Below are positions 47,291-58,862 of a stretch of 64,000 nucleotides of DNA, piece by piece. This stretch comes from Magnolia sinica (taxonomy: Eukaryota; Streptophyta; Magnoliopsida; Magnoliales; Magnoliaceae). Both the position numbers and the translations under genes were made by a program. The notes beneath the pieces were generated by a model, which saw only the letters and a program-made list of their open reading frames with translations, was not told the DNA's origin and did no database searches. The stretch lies in the NCBI RefSeq assembly GCF_029962835.1, contig NC_080586.1, forward strand, positions 65,790,001 to 65,854,000. Direction: 5' to 3'. Position 1 is the stretch's first letter. Each line of letters starts with the position of its first letter.

Positions 47291-47966
47291 TAGAGCTGTA
47301 CACAAACTGAGTTAGCTTGGTTAACTTGCTTGACTCGACTCGCAAAAGCTCGATTCGACTTGGTTTGAAACTGAGTTCAAGCCGAGTCAAGCTGATTTTT
47401 TGAGCTCGAAAAAAGTTCGAGCAGAGTTTGAGCTTGCTCAAGCTCGACTCGACTCAGATCGAACCTCAACTCGAATAGACTCAGATCGAATCGGCTCGGT
47501 GACTTAGTTATTTTAATATTGATGCTACTTGCCAAGTGTTTGAAGAAATGACACAATGAAGTGTTGTTTCGGGTGCATACATTCTCCGCGGGATTGGCTA
47601 GCGGCGAGGAAGGAATGGATACGAAACAAATCACTACAAAAAAAAAAAAAACTTCACATTATAAAATTGCCCTCAAATCATGATTTTGATGTCGCCCGCC
47701 GAGTGTTTGATGAAATACTTGTAAACTACTGTTACTGTATTGCATTCTATGAAAAATCGAAGATGCACTCTATGTGTTTGAGAAAATGTTGCACAGGCTC
47801 GAACTTGGCTCGAATTAGCCCGAGCTGCCGACCAAACTGAGCTGAGTTGGCCAGTCAGGCTCGAGGACCGAGTCTAGCTGAGTTTGAGCTGGGGTTAGCA
47901 ACTGGCCGAGCCGAGCCGAGCCGAGTTGTGCCAATCTCGACTCTGTTTGACTCGTGTACAACTCTA
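47291..47966. mobile_element. Non-autonomous hAT element 2 (676 bp)
   Basis: Starts TAGAGCTGTACACAAAC and ends ACTCGTGTACAACTCTA (inverted), flanked by a perfect 8-bp target duplication tttctaac (47283-47290 and 47967-47974). It has ctcga-rich subterminal regions like element 1. No transposase. The interior shows PPR-like fragments (next feature). Confidence 0.85.
47521..47797 (+). pseudogene. Captured PPR-like gene fragments in hAT element 2
   Basis: Three pieces read like PPR protein: CQVFEEMTQ, stop, SVVSG (47521-47574); FDVARRVFDEIL (47685-47720); and, in another frame, DALYVFEKMLHR (47762-47797). The (A)RRVFDE and AL.(V/L)FEKML phrases are typical PPR helices. Stops and a frameshift exclude function. 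The first piece aligns with the fragment in hAT element 1. Confidence 0.55.
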
Positions 47967-47974
47967 TTTCTAAC

Positions 47975-48544
47975 CTTTTATGTTTATGAGACATCTAATC
48001 CATCCAATTGGCATGAGGATCACATTTTGCTAAACTTAAGCATATCCACTCATCGAGTGGACCACACTTGTATTTTTTGCTATTTACCAATGGCTAGAAA
48101 ATTTTGTCTATGGTGTGGCTCATTTGATGAGCAGATATGGATGATTTTTGCACAAGTTGTTTAGGGCCAATCTATTGGAAATGTTGGATTTCATATGCAC
48201 TTAATCAGTTGAAAGTTATCTACTAGGTGGACCATAGGTTGGACCGAAGTTATCTGCCGAGTGGGCTGTAGGTTGTGGTCCAATTGGTTTGACTAGGGAC
48301 CTCTTTTTTCCCTTATATGATACTTTGGTGGTGTTTGAAGCTTGATACATTGTACTTAGTACACGTGGCATGTATGAAAATGTGGGGCTCGTTGTTGTTA
48401 GGTCCCAAGCCCAAAATCAAACTGTTTGAATGATCCTACCTGTTGATTTGTGGACAGTTGTTTGTTGAAATAGGACCACTAGATATTTTTAATTCTATAT
48501 TATCCTATAAGTTTCCATCTATCTAATAGTTGGATGATGAAGTA
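47975..48544. other. Non-coding, unassigned
   Basis: No exon or domain is seen. Short repeats such as gaaagttatctactaggtgg and gaagttatctgccgagtggg (near 48211 and 48246) form a small local duplication. Confidence 0.3.
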
Positions 48545-49080
48545 AGAATAATTTGGGGCTGATTGCATTAGTATGAGTGAGTGCCATAGATTCCATGAAT
48601 TTTGGGCCGATCTAAGGGCATTCAAGTGGTCACCGTAATCGGTGACACTTCATCCAAATTTAATTCTTTTTTTTTTTTTTTTCCTTGAAATTTCTTAGGG
48701 AGAATGATCTCAAATGCTTATGGATATGCATTAGTGGGATGAATGCCATAAATTCATGAATTTGGGGTTGAGTAGGGGCATTTGAGTGGTCTCCCAAATC
48801 AGTGACACTATTCATCCGAATTTAATTTTAATTTTTTCTTTAAAATTACTTGCGAGGAATTATGTCAAATGCTTAGGGATGTGCATTAGTGGGATGAGTG
48901 TCATAGCTTGCATGAAGTTAGGGGCATGAATTTGGGGGGCATTCAAGTGGTCTCCCAAATTTGTGACACCATTCACTTGAGTTTTATTTTTTCTTAAAAT
49001 TACTTGCAGGGAATTATGTTAAATGGTTAGGGATATGCATTATGCGTGCCATAACTTGCATGAATTTCGGGCCAATTTGG
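48545..49080 (+). repeat. Four-copy tandem array of a ~150-165-bp unit
   Basis: Units contain ggatatgcattagtgggatg, gccata.attcatgaatttgg, ggcattcaagtggtctccc and gtgacac.attca, starting near 48563, 48729, 48880 and 49033 (the last partial). Copies are diverged. It is flanked on the right by a copia element. Confidence 0.75.
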
Positions 49081-49413
49081 GGTCAATCTAACCCGATTAG
49101 GTTAATATAACCGTAAGACAGGCCGTGACAACATTCTTACCAAAAAATTGACTGTTACACCATCATAACCATGTTCAAAACTTCCAAAAAAGAAAACCAT
49201 ATTTAATATCCTCTCAATATTTCAGAAATTTTTTTTTTTTTTTGGATTTTTTTTCTTAAAAAAATTTGATCATTATGGGGGTTTAATAGTGTTACGCATA
49301 ACGGTATCAGTGGGGACCGTTCCGGCCACCAATATCGTTGTAGCACGCCTTGGTTGAAACAAATTAATGCTTTTTATACATGTCATAGTTTGATTAAAAT
49401 TTTCGTTGATTTT
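49081..49413. other. MITE-like sequence
   Basis: Contains ccgtaagacaggccgtgaca and gtgttacgcataacggtatc, words of the gttacggcc family seen at 46960 and 58400. A T run lies near 49228-49245. No gene. Confidence 0.4.
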
Positions 49414-49627
49414 TGTAAAATAGTGAAAAGAGATGGAATGGAGAAGTAGAAAGAGGAGAAGAGAATGGGCTGAGTTAGGGTTCACCCCCCCTTCCTTTTT
49501 TGTGTTATGGAAGTTTCATAATTACAAACATGTCATTAATAATAAAAGCAAAAAATCCCCTCTAAGTCCTAAACCAAAACAACCCATCGTAGTGGGCCTG
49601 TGTAGGCCCATATCACATTTATTAACA
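49414..49627 (-). repeat. 3' LTR of the copia element
   Basis: On the minus strand it runs from TGTTAATAAATGTGATATG to CACTATTTTACA, directly after a purine-rich gctccagcttgaggttaac. The TG...CA limits and position fit a 3' LTR. Confidence 0.6.
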
Positions 49628-52600
49628 GTTAACCTCAAGCTGGAGCATATATATTATCTATGCCAAGCTTGGAATATATATGTGTAGCTTGAGTAGAACG
49701 AAGAGCCTTGTTGAACACATTTCCTGCAACAATTTCTTAATCCACATCAACTCATAAGAGGCATGAGCTATAACTTCATACCCTACTTCGACACTCGATC
49801 GGGCCACCATACATTGCTTCTTGCTCTTCCACGTGACTAGATTTCCTCCCACAAATGTATAATATCTAGTAATGGATTGTTTATTTTGTCGAGGAACCTG
49901 CTTAGTTTGCATCGGAATATCCTTGATTTGAAGATGACCATTCCTTTTGTACAAAATTCCTTGACCCGCTGCTCGTTTTAGGTAATACAAAATTTGAATA
50001 ATTGCTCCCATATAAGGTACTCTTGGAGAACTCACGAATTTGCTTACCACACTCACTGCGTAAGATATGTCTGGTTGAGTAATAGTTATGTAAATAAGTT
50101 TTTTCTACCAATCTTCCATATCTCCCCGGATCCTCTATTACATCTTCTTGATCACGTACAAGCTTGTGATTAGGATCCATTGGAGTGTTAATTGTCTTGA
50201 TCCTACAAAGACCGTCTCCATGAGTAAATCCACAACATATTTCCATTGAGATAGATCAACTCCTTTGGATTTGGCTACTTCTATATCAAGGAAGTTTTGA
50301 AGATGACCGATATCTTTTGTGAGAAAATACTATTGAAGATACTTCTTTAGTTCTTAAATCCCTTTGTTATTGGTTTCAGTAACAAAAATATCATCCATGT
50401 ATACTGTAAGCACAATAAGAACTGTGATACCCTTTCGTATAAAACGGAATGATTAATATGACTTTGAATAAAACCATAGTTTAATAAACCTTATTGAACT
50501 TGTCAAACCATGCATGTGGAGACTATTTTAACTCATAAATTGCCTTTCGTAGTTTACATACTTTTTCGGATTCTCCCTGAGCAATAAATTGGGAAAGATG
50601 CTTCTTATAAACTTCCATTGTAAGATCATTACGAAGGAAGGCATATTTGACATCAAGTTGGAAGGGGGGCCAACGATGATTCACATCGAAAGATAGTATA
50701 ACCTGAATGGAATTCAACTTGGTCACAAGAGAGAAGGTTTCACCCTGATCAACACTAAAATAAAAATGTGAGTATACCCCTTAGTGGCTTAGGCGAGCCC
50801 TTAATAGTTCAATCGTACTATCAAAATAAAACTTATTTGTATAGACCAATTTGTAACCTACAACATGTTTACCAGTTGGAAGAGTGGTAAGTTCCCAAGT
50901 GTCATTTTGATGAAGTGCATCAATCTCTTCCTCCATAGCCTGCTTCCACCCCTTATGTAACATAGCTTCCTTATATTACTTGGGAACAAAGTGAGAAGAC
51001 AAGGACATGGTAAAACTGTAGAAATTTAGAAATCAGCAATAAAAGGAGACATATTTAGAGATGGGATGATTGATACATGTATGCTTACCTTTTCTTAGGG
51101 CAATAGGAATATCGGATGTATCTAGAGAACTCACTGGACCATAAGTCCCTGAAAAAGATATGTTAGATGGCACGTCATTATTGGCTATACCATCTGTCTT
51201 CATTATGAGTAGATCTTCAATTGAGGTACAGTAGGAATGGAAGAGGTAATACGTGATGGGAGTTGGATGTCGTTCTTGACCGCAACAGGTATGGAAACAA
51301 TTTTCATATCAAGAGATTTGCATCTTTTGAGAAGAACGAGGTAAACTGAAAAATGTAACATATGCACATACATATTGTCTTTGAAGTGATGGACTATAAC
51401 AATGATAACCTCTGTGTGTGAGAATATCCAAGAAAAATGCATTTAACTTGGAGGATCAAACTTATCATGGTTATACCATAGCCGATGGACAAAAACAAAC
51501 ACATAAAAAAACTTTAAGAGGTAGAAGAAATAATGGTGTATCTGGGAACAAAACTCGATGAGGTGATTGACCGTAAGTATTGCATCACTTTAAAAAATCC
51601 TTGGAATATTCATGTGAATTAAGAGAACATGAGTTACCTCAAGGAGGTGATGCTTTTTCCATTTTGCAACCCTATTTTGTTGAGGAGTGTGTGTGCATGA
51701 TGTTTGATGTAGGATTCTTGTTCCCTATTTTGTTGTGGGGTGTGTGTGCATGATGTTCGATGTAGGATTCCTGTTTCAGGGAAAAAAAAAAAACTAACTA
51801 AAATCCGTGGACGTAATTATTAGATTGAAACACAAGCAATATCTAATTAAATTGATTTTGTACTTCAAAACAATTCAAGTCTATCTTTCACTAAATCTTG
51901 TCATTCTCGAACAATCATTAGAAAATGTAACAAAATACTTAGACCTAGACATATTAAGTATTTTAACTAGACCCCAAACATTTGAACGAACTAAAGAGAA
52001 AGAAACTAAATGACGGTTCTCAACAGGTATTGGAAAAGTAGCATAGTGATACTTATTCAATTGACATACATCATACTCTAGACATGACATTGACGAGAAG
52101 GAATGACACTTTTAAGAATCTTCAAGGATGGATGACTGAGGCAGCAGTGCCACCGATAAGCTACGATGTCTTTTTACGGTGTTGCACCCACAATGTCATG
52201 ATCAAGATAATACAACACGTCATGCTCATGTCCTTCACCCATCTTCTTCTTCGTCTTTAGGTCCTCAAAAACACAATGTAAAGAATATAAAGTTATGTAA
52301 TAGTTAAGGGATTTGGTAAGTTTGCTGACAGACAAAAGGCTTGGAGGAAATTTTGGAACAAATAAAACAAAGTATAATGAAAGAGAGGGACTTGTATGAA
52401 CGGTACCCATTCCACATACTTTGGATTGGGTACTATTTGCCAAATTGATAGAAGAACTTGTTAATGAGCCATCTATAGACGAAAATGCATTAGACTGACT
52501 TGTCATGTTGGACATTCTAGAGTTACCCATAGAGTATGAGACTTAGATCCTAAAGAAGCCATACCTGAGGTCATGAATGTAGGTGTAGGGGTGGAAGTAA

Positions 52601-54192
52601 TTGCAGAAATAATAGGAACATATTGATTTTGTAGATTGTTCAACAACTTGAAATATACTTCTTAAGTAAAAGTGACCATCTCACTAGTCATATGTGTTTG
52701 TGGAGCAATAGATGTAAAACTAGTCAAAGGAGGCCTGCTCTGTCCAGTGGAAGCTTGATTAGCCCATGTAGGTTTCCCATGAAGGTCCTAATATTTTTCA
52801 ATTGAATAATTGGAGAGCCCACCATGCATGCACTTCCTAGGCCCCCAACCTCCACCACGGTCACCTCCCATGTCACGACGACCACCTCTTCCCCTACGGC
52901 TACCATCGCGGCCTTGGATAAAGAACGATGCCAGAGCTAAGATGTCATTGGTTCCACTTGTGGAGTCCAAAGAGGCACCCTGGAGGTGTGCATACATCTC
53001 ATTTAAAGATGGTACATTTTTACCACCCAAAATCTGTGTACAAATTGGTTCATATTCACATTTCAACCTAAATAAGGACTTGACCACTCGGTACTCTTTA
53101 CGTTGTTGACATAATTTCTCCAAATCGGTAGTAAGGGGCTAATCCACATTTAACTCTACCCATATTTCTTTGAGTTTGCATAGTATTCACCTAACGATAT
53201 ATCTCCTTGTTGGAGCTCGAATATTTCTTCATATAACTGGTAAGTATTCATCTACATGCAATCACTCGATGCACATGGTTGGCGGGTGATTGCGTGCATC
53301 CGCAGGGAATAGTCTTGTCTTAAAAAGGGGCGGAGACACCCTGTCGTTATTTTTTTTAAAAATGATTAGTACAAGAGATGTTTTTATCAAATGAATAGAT
53401 CTCACGTAGAGTATCCCACACTTAGCCATTTTTAGAAACATGACATTTGTTCTTATGGAGGGTTCCATATTATTCCATAACCACGCCATAATTTGGGCAT
53501 TTTCTTATATCCGTTGGTCATGAGTATTGGATTCTTCATCAGGTTTCTCTATGGCCAGATATCTCAATTTTTCATTGGTTGTGAGAAAGAGTTGGATTGA
53601 CTTAGGCCACTGTGAATAATTTATCTCATTTAATATGGACCCCTAAAAAATAAGATGGGTTTATAAATCCTGATTTCGGGTCACTTTTTATCTTCATAAC
53701 AAATAAAAGAAGAATGTCTCACAAACACAAATGCGGGTTGATTTAGCACAATCAATGAGCACCACACATGAATACTTCACATGATGCACACGTTAGCTAA
53801 GATAAAAGAATCAGCCCACACGTCTACTACTTCCAACCAAACAAGAAAAAATATAGTCGCTAACTCAGCGTTCAACACAGGCAAATAGCCCACACGTTTG
53901 CAACGATCACATGTGAGATGATATCATTTAAGAAGGCGATGTCTTCATTCTCTCGTGCACAAATAGACCATTGCAAAAGGTCTGACATTCAAAAGAAAAA
54001 AGAAAAAAGAAAAAAAAACCCTCTAGGTTTCTTCTTATTCTTCTCTTTTTTATTTTTATTTTTATTTTTATTTTTATAAATTATTATTATTATTATGATT
54101 TTTTTTTTTTTATAGCATAAGCAAGATAAGGGACACCAGGAGATAAAAAGATTTGGACAAGAAAGAGAAGAAACGTTGAAGTTTTGATACCA

Positions 54193-54354
54193 TGCAAAAT
54201 AGTAGAAAGAGAGATGGAATAGAGAAGATGAAAGAAAGAGGAGGAGAATGTAAAGAGAAGAGAATGGCCAATGCACGTGGTGATCTTTTTAAGTCAATGA
54301 CACATGATTACATAGTGTTTCTACATCACATGCAATACCAACACATGTATAACA
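54193..54354 (-). repeat. 5' LTR of the copia element (approximate)
   Basis: On the minus strand it runs from TGTTATACATG to ACTATTTTGCA, followed at once by the primer-binding site. The last ~80 bp resemble the 3' LTR but the rest does not, so the distal boundary is a guess. Confidence 0.45.
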
Positions 54355-54785
54355 AAGAAAGATCTGACTTCTAATCAGTACTAAGTAGAATTGCGACATC
54401 ATATTTTTGGGCCCTACCTTGGCGGATGACCTCCATGCTGCTGGACTGAAGGCCCTTCATGTGGGGCTTCGCTTGATCCCCTTTTCTATCAATAGTCCTT
54501 TAATTGTTGAAGGTATCCAAGAACTTGTTCCATTGGATTAGAAATGGGGTTGGCTTTTGTTCTCGATGAAGTTAAGAGTGCTCTTCTCTAGGATAAACAA
54601 CTTAAAAAAAAAAAAAAAAAAAACCTTTTCCTTTCATTGTCAAGGCCACCTCTCTTGCTAAAGAGGGTGCTTAGCAGGCTACCTCTCTGTACTAGAAACT
54701 TTGGATAAAGAACTTTTGGTTTGTATCTAGCATGTTATGGCAATTGAAATCTCTAGTAGAAGATAATATTATCTTGGATGATTTA
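54355..54785. other. Unassigned sequence abutting the MIP3 exon
   Basis: Contains an A run at about 54602-54623 and no clear splice acceptor at the point where MIP3 homology starts (54786). The nearest AG choices (tatctag, ctctagtag) would add non-homologous residues. The ORF is open upstream to an ATG at 54732, but the residues before the Cys-Cys-His do not look like MIP3. Confidence 0.45.
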
Positions 54786-56123
54786 TGCTGCCACGGGGAC
54801 TCACTCATTGATAGGATGTTATCATCTCTACCCCGCAGGGAAAGAATGACCTCTGCCGCACACACAAAGGGCCCACAAATCCAGAACAAACATGCTCCTG
54901 TTAGTTTACAGCGGGCACCACTCGATGTTCAAATCCCACTCGGGAGAATTTTCAGTGAAGAACCTGCAACTGGTGGGATTCGGCTGTTAGAAAGCATTGC
55001 AGCTGTTGCATCAGGTTGGGCTTCTAGTGATCCCCAATCTCAACCCATCGATTCAGTTTATCAAAACATGAAGCACTCCGAGATTGATTTGCTAAATGGC
55101 TCGTTTGTATCCACTGATAACTTTCAGGGAGCACATTACTTGGAAGCAATACTTGATAGAAAGACAAGAGATGCAGCCTTACTTGTTAGGAAATGGCTTC
55201 AAGAAACTCTACGCAGAGAGAAAATACCTCTGAACATGAAAATTCGCCCTGGTGTTGCTACTGCACCAGAGCTTCATGCCATGGTTAAACTGCTGGCTTC
55301 AAACCAGGCATCTTTTGTAAGAAACAAGGGGATTATTCAGCTAGCGGTAGCTGCTGAAATAGCACTGAGCGAACCTCACCGTTCGCGGTGGGACACATTC
55401 ATCAGTGCGGAAAGGATATTGAGTGTAAGTGCTGGAGACAGCCAGAATCTTTCGGGCCAAATCCGGGATCTCATGCATAAAAGCATGTTGGCAGGACCCC
55501 ATGAGCGCGGACTTCTTTCCTTCCGAGATGTGCTCATTCTTGCAGTTGTTGGATATATGCTGGCTGGTGGAAGTTTCTCGACATCTGGGTCTGGCGGGCC
55601 GTTCTCTTGGGAAGAGGAGCATTCACTGAAGGAAGCAATTGTGGATGCAGTCCTTGAAAATCCGGCAGCTGCAAGATTTCAGTTCCTTCATGGCCTAGAG
55701 GAAGAACTTGAAGCCAATCTCAAAAAGTTGAAGTCTGAGGAGCCCAAGGAAGCTTTCTCTGGTAAATCCACGCCTGTTGATTTTGATGATCAGTGGGGCA
55801 GTTGGGATGATGAAGATACAGATCAGAGTAGCGAACAGGTATATAGTGACATGCAGTTAAGATTGGAGTTGCGGGATCGGGTAGACCATGTTTTCAAGAT
55901 GTTTCACAAATTATCAGGCTTGAAGCGGAGGAACCCAAGTTTCAAAGAAGGGCTCTTGGCTTTTGAAAGTAACTCCGGAAGCGATAGTTATACAAGCAGA
56001 GGGCTGCTTTATAAGCTTCTGACCATGGTGTTGGGGAACTATGATATTCCTGGACTGGAGTACCATTCTTCTGTTGTGGGGCGGTTTTTCAAAAGCGGAT
56101 TTGGAAGATTTGGCCTTGGACAG
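54786..56123 (+). CDS. MIP3: MIP3, large C-terminal exon
   Basis: From CCHGDSLIDRMLSSLPRRER on, this reads as the second half of MIP3: LQRAPLDVQIPLGRIFSEE, DAALLVRKWLQETLRREK, SFRDVLILAVVGYMLAGG, an acidic linker FDDQWGSWDDEDTDQ, and VVGRFFKSGFGRFGLGQ before a gtaagt donor (phase 0). 446 codons without a stop. In relatives this segment follows a LLLIDRTLDLL(T)P-type sequence in the centre of the Sec1 domain. That part, and some 250 residues before it, are not visible in the window. The 5' limit is where similarity to the family begins, not a proven splice site. Confidence 0.85.
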
Positions 56124-56692
56124 GTAAGTTTTCCCCTATGTTGGCATTTTATTTAAACTTTAGCATATTGAGTTCTAAAAAAGCCTAAATGCATCTTTGT
56201 GCTTGCACCTCTACATTGGAACAGTGTATCAGGTAGGCCCCACACAATATTCAAAGTACTGGAGCATGTAGTGGCCAGCCCCAAAACTGATATGGATCAG
56301 TATGTATAGGCTGATTTCGCTCAATAATGCTGATACATACAGATCTGTGTCGTTTCATCAAAAAATTGACGCATATCAGTTGATTCAATGCATATCAACT
56401 GTTATTTTGAACCCTGGCCACAGTGTATCCAAAGAAATCAAGCTGGTCGGGTAATTAGGGGGTCAACATGTCTCAAGACAATGGACGGCTCAAACACCAG
56501 TCCACGTTCAACATATTTGGGCGGCCCGTCGTGATGCTTGGAGTGGCCTGATTCCTGATTTTTGGGCCATTTCATCTACACACCTGATGCATGGTTCAAA
56601 CGCCTACGGCATGTCAGGCCTGGCTACATGTGTGCTTAGAAAAGCTCTACTTTCCTATGCATGCTGAACTCTGGAATCCTGAACTCTTACAG
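56124..56692 (+). other. MIP3 intron
   Basis: GT (gtaagt) to AG (actcttacag). It contains a GATAC-type MITE fragment (about 56280-56420). Confidence 0.7.
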
Positions 56693-56761
56693 GCAAAACC
56701 AAAGTTGGGTGAACAGAACGTTCTTCTTGTTTTTGTTGTGGGAGGCATCAATGGTCTCGAG
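56693..56761 (+). CDS. MIP3: MIP3, penultimate exon
   Basis: Reads AKPKLGEQNVLLVFVVGGIN then GLE, 23 codons, in phase 0 with both neighbours. It is the conserved strand before the C-terminal helix of the Sec1 domain (V.VVGGINGLE). The donor is gtttga, a weaker GT site. Confidence 0.85.
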
Positions 56762-58733
56762 GTTTGATTCTCTCAACTTTGTAAAGTTCAATTCTGAAGC
56801 TGAACTTCAAAACTTCTCGATTAGGCCCAGGTCCCTCCTATTTTGTTCTCTCCCCTTGATCTGCCTTACATTTCCATCATCATATGTACATGCACATTAC
56901 TGGTAGGATACAACATCCATTTGTCACCACCCAAGTGTAGTTAAAGGTGCTAAGTGCAGTCCAGGCTCGGGTGCCCTAGAATGCCCTAAACATCTATGCT
57001 CACCTATGTGCAAACCTGGAGAATCTAGGGATGGTGTTATCATATTACAAATTGTAATGGAGGTTGAATCTTCTAGAATGACAAATTGTTTTTCAAGGCG
57101 TAAGAATTTCTTCCGATTTTCTTTAAAAAATAAAAAATATGTAAATATAAATAATAAGGAAAAATAAAAAACTCATCAACCATCCATTTCCTATCAGTAT
57201 GTTCTGAGTAACATGACCGTGAAATTATCAGTTCAGAACCTATATATGGTATACATATGGTGATGGCAATAAAGGATTCTTGTCTCTTTCCTTTGCATAT
57301 CTTCCAAGAAATTTATCTCAAAAAAATGCTAGTCTAATATTTTATGTTCTTTTCTACCTTTCTTTGGTGCAGTATTACATTAGAAAATGGCATTCAGTTT
57401 TGTTGACCGATGAGAAAAGATATCTTGATTTCTTTGTTTTAAATAGATGAAATGTTAGATACCACTTCCAAAAAAATAAATCCGATCAACATCCCAATGA
57501 ATTCACAAATCATTCCAATAAAAGAAAAAATCAAATTCAACATCGTTTGTGAGGAAAACTATTATGCACCAAACTATCATTGACCCAGCCATTAATTAAC
57601 CATTGATCAAACCATCCATCAAACTAGTAAACTGTTAATCACTGATAAAAAGCTAAAGCTACAGATGTCTTAAAAAGTTGTCTAGATTTAAAAATCAAGT
57701 CCCTCACTTAGGTCTTTCTACCCTCAACAGGTGAAAACTTGTTTGAAGGGGGTTTTGTAAGTGCCCCTGAAGTCATTACACCCTTAGTGGGTGTCTAAAT
57801 GCCAAAAGTACTATTTTTCTTGAGGTACCAATGCAGGCACATTTAGGCATACCTAGGTGCACCTTAGTGCATGCCTAGGGACAGCGCCTTGCATGAGGCT
57901 CAGTGAAGGTTTTAAATCACTCTATTGGGTGTCATATTGTTCACCACTTATATGGCCCTGTATCAATCTGTATCGCCCCTGTATCAGTCTGTTTTAGGCC
58001 AATAGGGGCCAATACTTGTTCATGGGTGATACTGGCATGTATCAAGCGATACATACCGGTTTCGGACAAACTTCAAACCTTGGACCCAGGCAAGGCGCAG
58101 GCCTTAAGTATGCACCTAGCCACGCACTTGGCTTACCTTTAACTACATTGCACCACTGATAGTTGTGGTGGTCTTCTACTCAAATATGGCATACATGTAC
58201 GCCAATCCAGATCTTCCAAATCATGGGCCCCACTGCAGATGCATCATTGCCTGAAAACTAAAGTGATAAGATTTTATGTCTAATTTTGGCCATTGAGTTT
58301 TACTGCTGACCAACACTCTTTTCAAAGTCTTTTAGATGGCCACCTGATGGTCATGATTTTCGGTTGGTGTAATTTTTGGGCACTCTAACCATGATACTCT
58401 GTAATGGCAATGGTGGTCGTAACGGCCACCACTGTTACTGCTACGATATAGGCTGTGATGGCTGTTACGGTCTCACTATGGGAAGAAAAAAGGGGGGGGG
58501 GGACCATAATTTGCCAACCAAATTTGGACCGGAGACCATAATCTTTTTGAACCTTCCATTTCACAATTTTGATGGGCCTGGTTGGGTGCTTGTGTGCCAT
58601 GTGTACAGTGGATGAGTTGCCACAACTTAACAGTTGGAGCAAAGCAGATTGTTCAGCATTCCTCTTCTTTTCTTTCTATCTTTTGTGTGTGTGTGTTTGT
58701 GTGCATTTGAGTGTGAATGTGTGTATTTTGAAG
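56762..58733 (+). other. Last MIP3 intron
   Basis: GT (gtttga) to AG (gtgtattttgaag). Most of it is a transposon (next feature). A TG microsatellite lies at about 58683-58715. Confidence 0.7.
56935..58150. mobile_element. TIR element inside the last MIP3 intron
   Basis: Left end gtgtagttaaaggtgctaag; right end on the minus strand gcaatgtagttaaaggtaag then ccaagtgc. Another MITE of the GATAC type is nested near 57920-58080. The limits are approximate. Confidence 0.5.
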
Positions 58734-58862
58734 GTCCGTGAAGCTTGGGAGGCGGCATCAGAAAGTGGTAGACCAGATGTCGAGTTGATTCTTGGCGGTA
58801 CGACTCTTCTAACTCCTGATGACATGTTTGATTTGTTGTTAGGGTCTTCAAGCTACTTCTAA
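58734..58862 (+). CDS. MIP3: MIP3, last exon
   Basis: Reads VREAWEAASESGRPDVELIL then GGTTLLTPDDMFDLLLGSSS and YF, stop. This is the usual end of Sec1/Munc18 proteins (LGGTT.LTP.D). With the earlier exons, 576 codons are visible, well short of the roughly 840 residues I recall for the Arabidopsis protein. Confidence 0.85.
   Translation, partial: VREAWEAASESGRPDVELILGGTTLLTPDDMFDLLLGSSSYF

Larger units (their letters stand above)
49414..54354 (-). mobile_element. Decayed Ty1/copia retrotransposon
   Basis: All domains lie in copia order on the minus strand: gag (53489-52788: AWLWNNMEPSIRTNVMFLK; RGRGGRRDMGG), protease/GAG-pre-integrase (52530-52174: LHCVFEDLKTKKKMGEGHEH), integrase start (52090-51881: SRSKYFVTFSNDCSRM), reverse transcriptase (50963-50389: WKQAMEEEIDALHQNDTWEL; FQLDVKYAFL; active-site YMDD near 50395-50406), RNase H (50246-49658: VTWKSKKQCMVARSS). 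The right LTR (54193 to about 54354) is followed by a primer-binding site TGGTATCAAAACTTC (54178-54192, minus), and the left LTR (49414-49627) begins TGTTAATAAATG and ends TTTTACA. Many frameshifts make it inactive. The two LTRs agree only over about 80 bp. Confidence 0.85.

Noticed and set aside
47847-48164. 105-codon ORF at and beyond the right end of hAT element 2
   Set aside because: It crosses the element boundary and reads the ctcga-rich end. No domain.
54400-54600. LINE-like reading (LDEVKSALL) before the MIP3 exon
   Set aside because: Too short, with no neighbouring RT motifs in frame.
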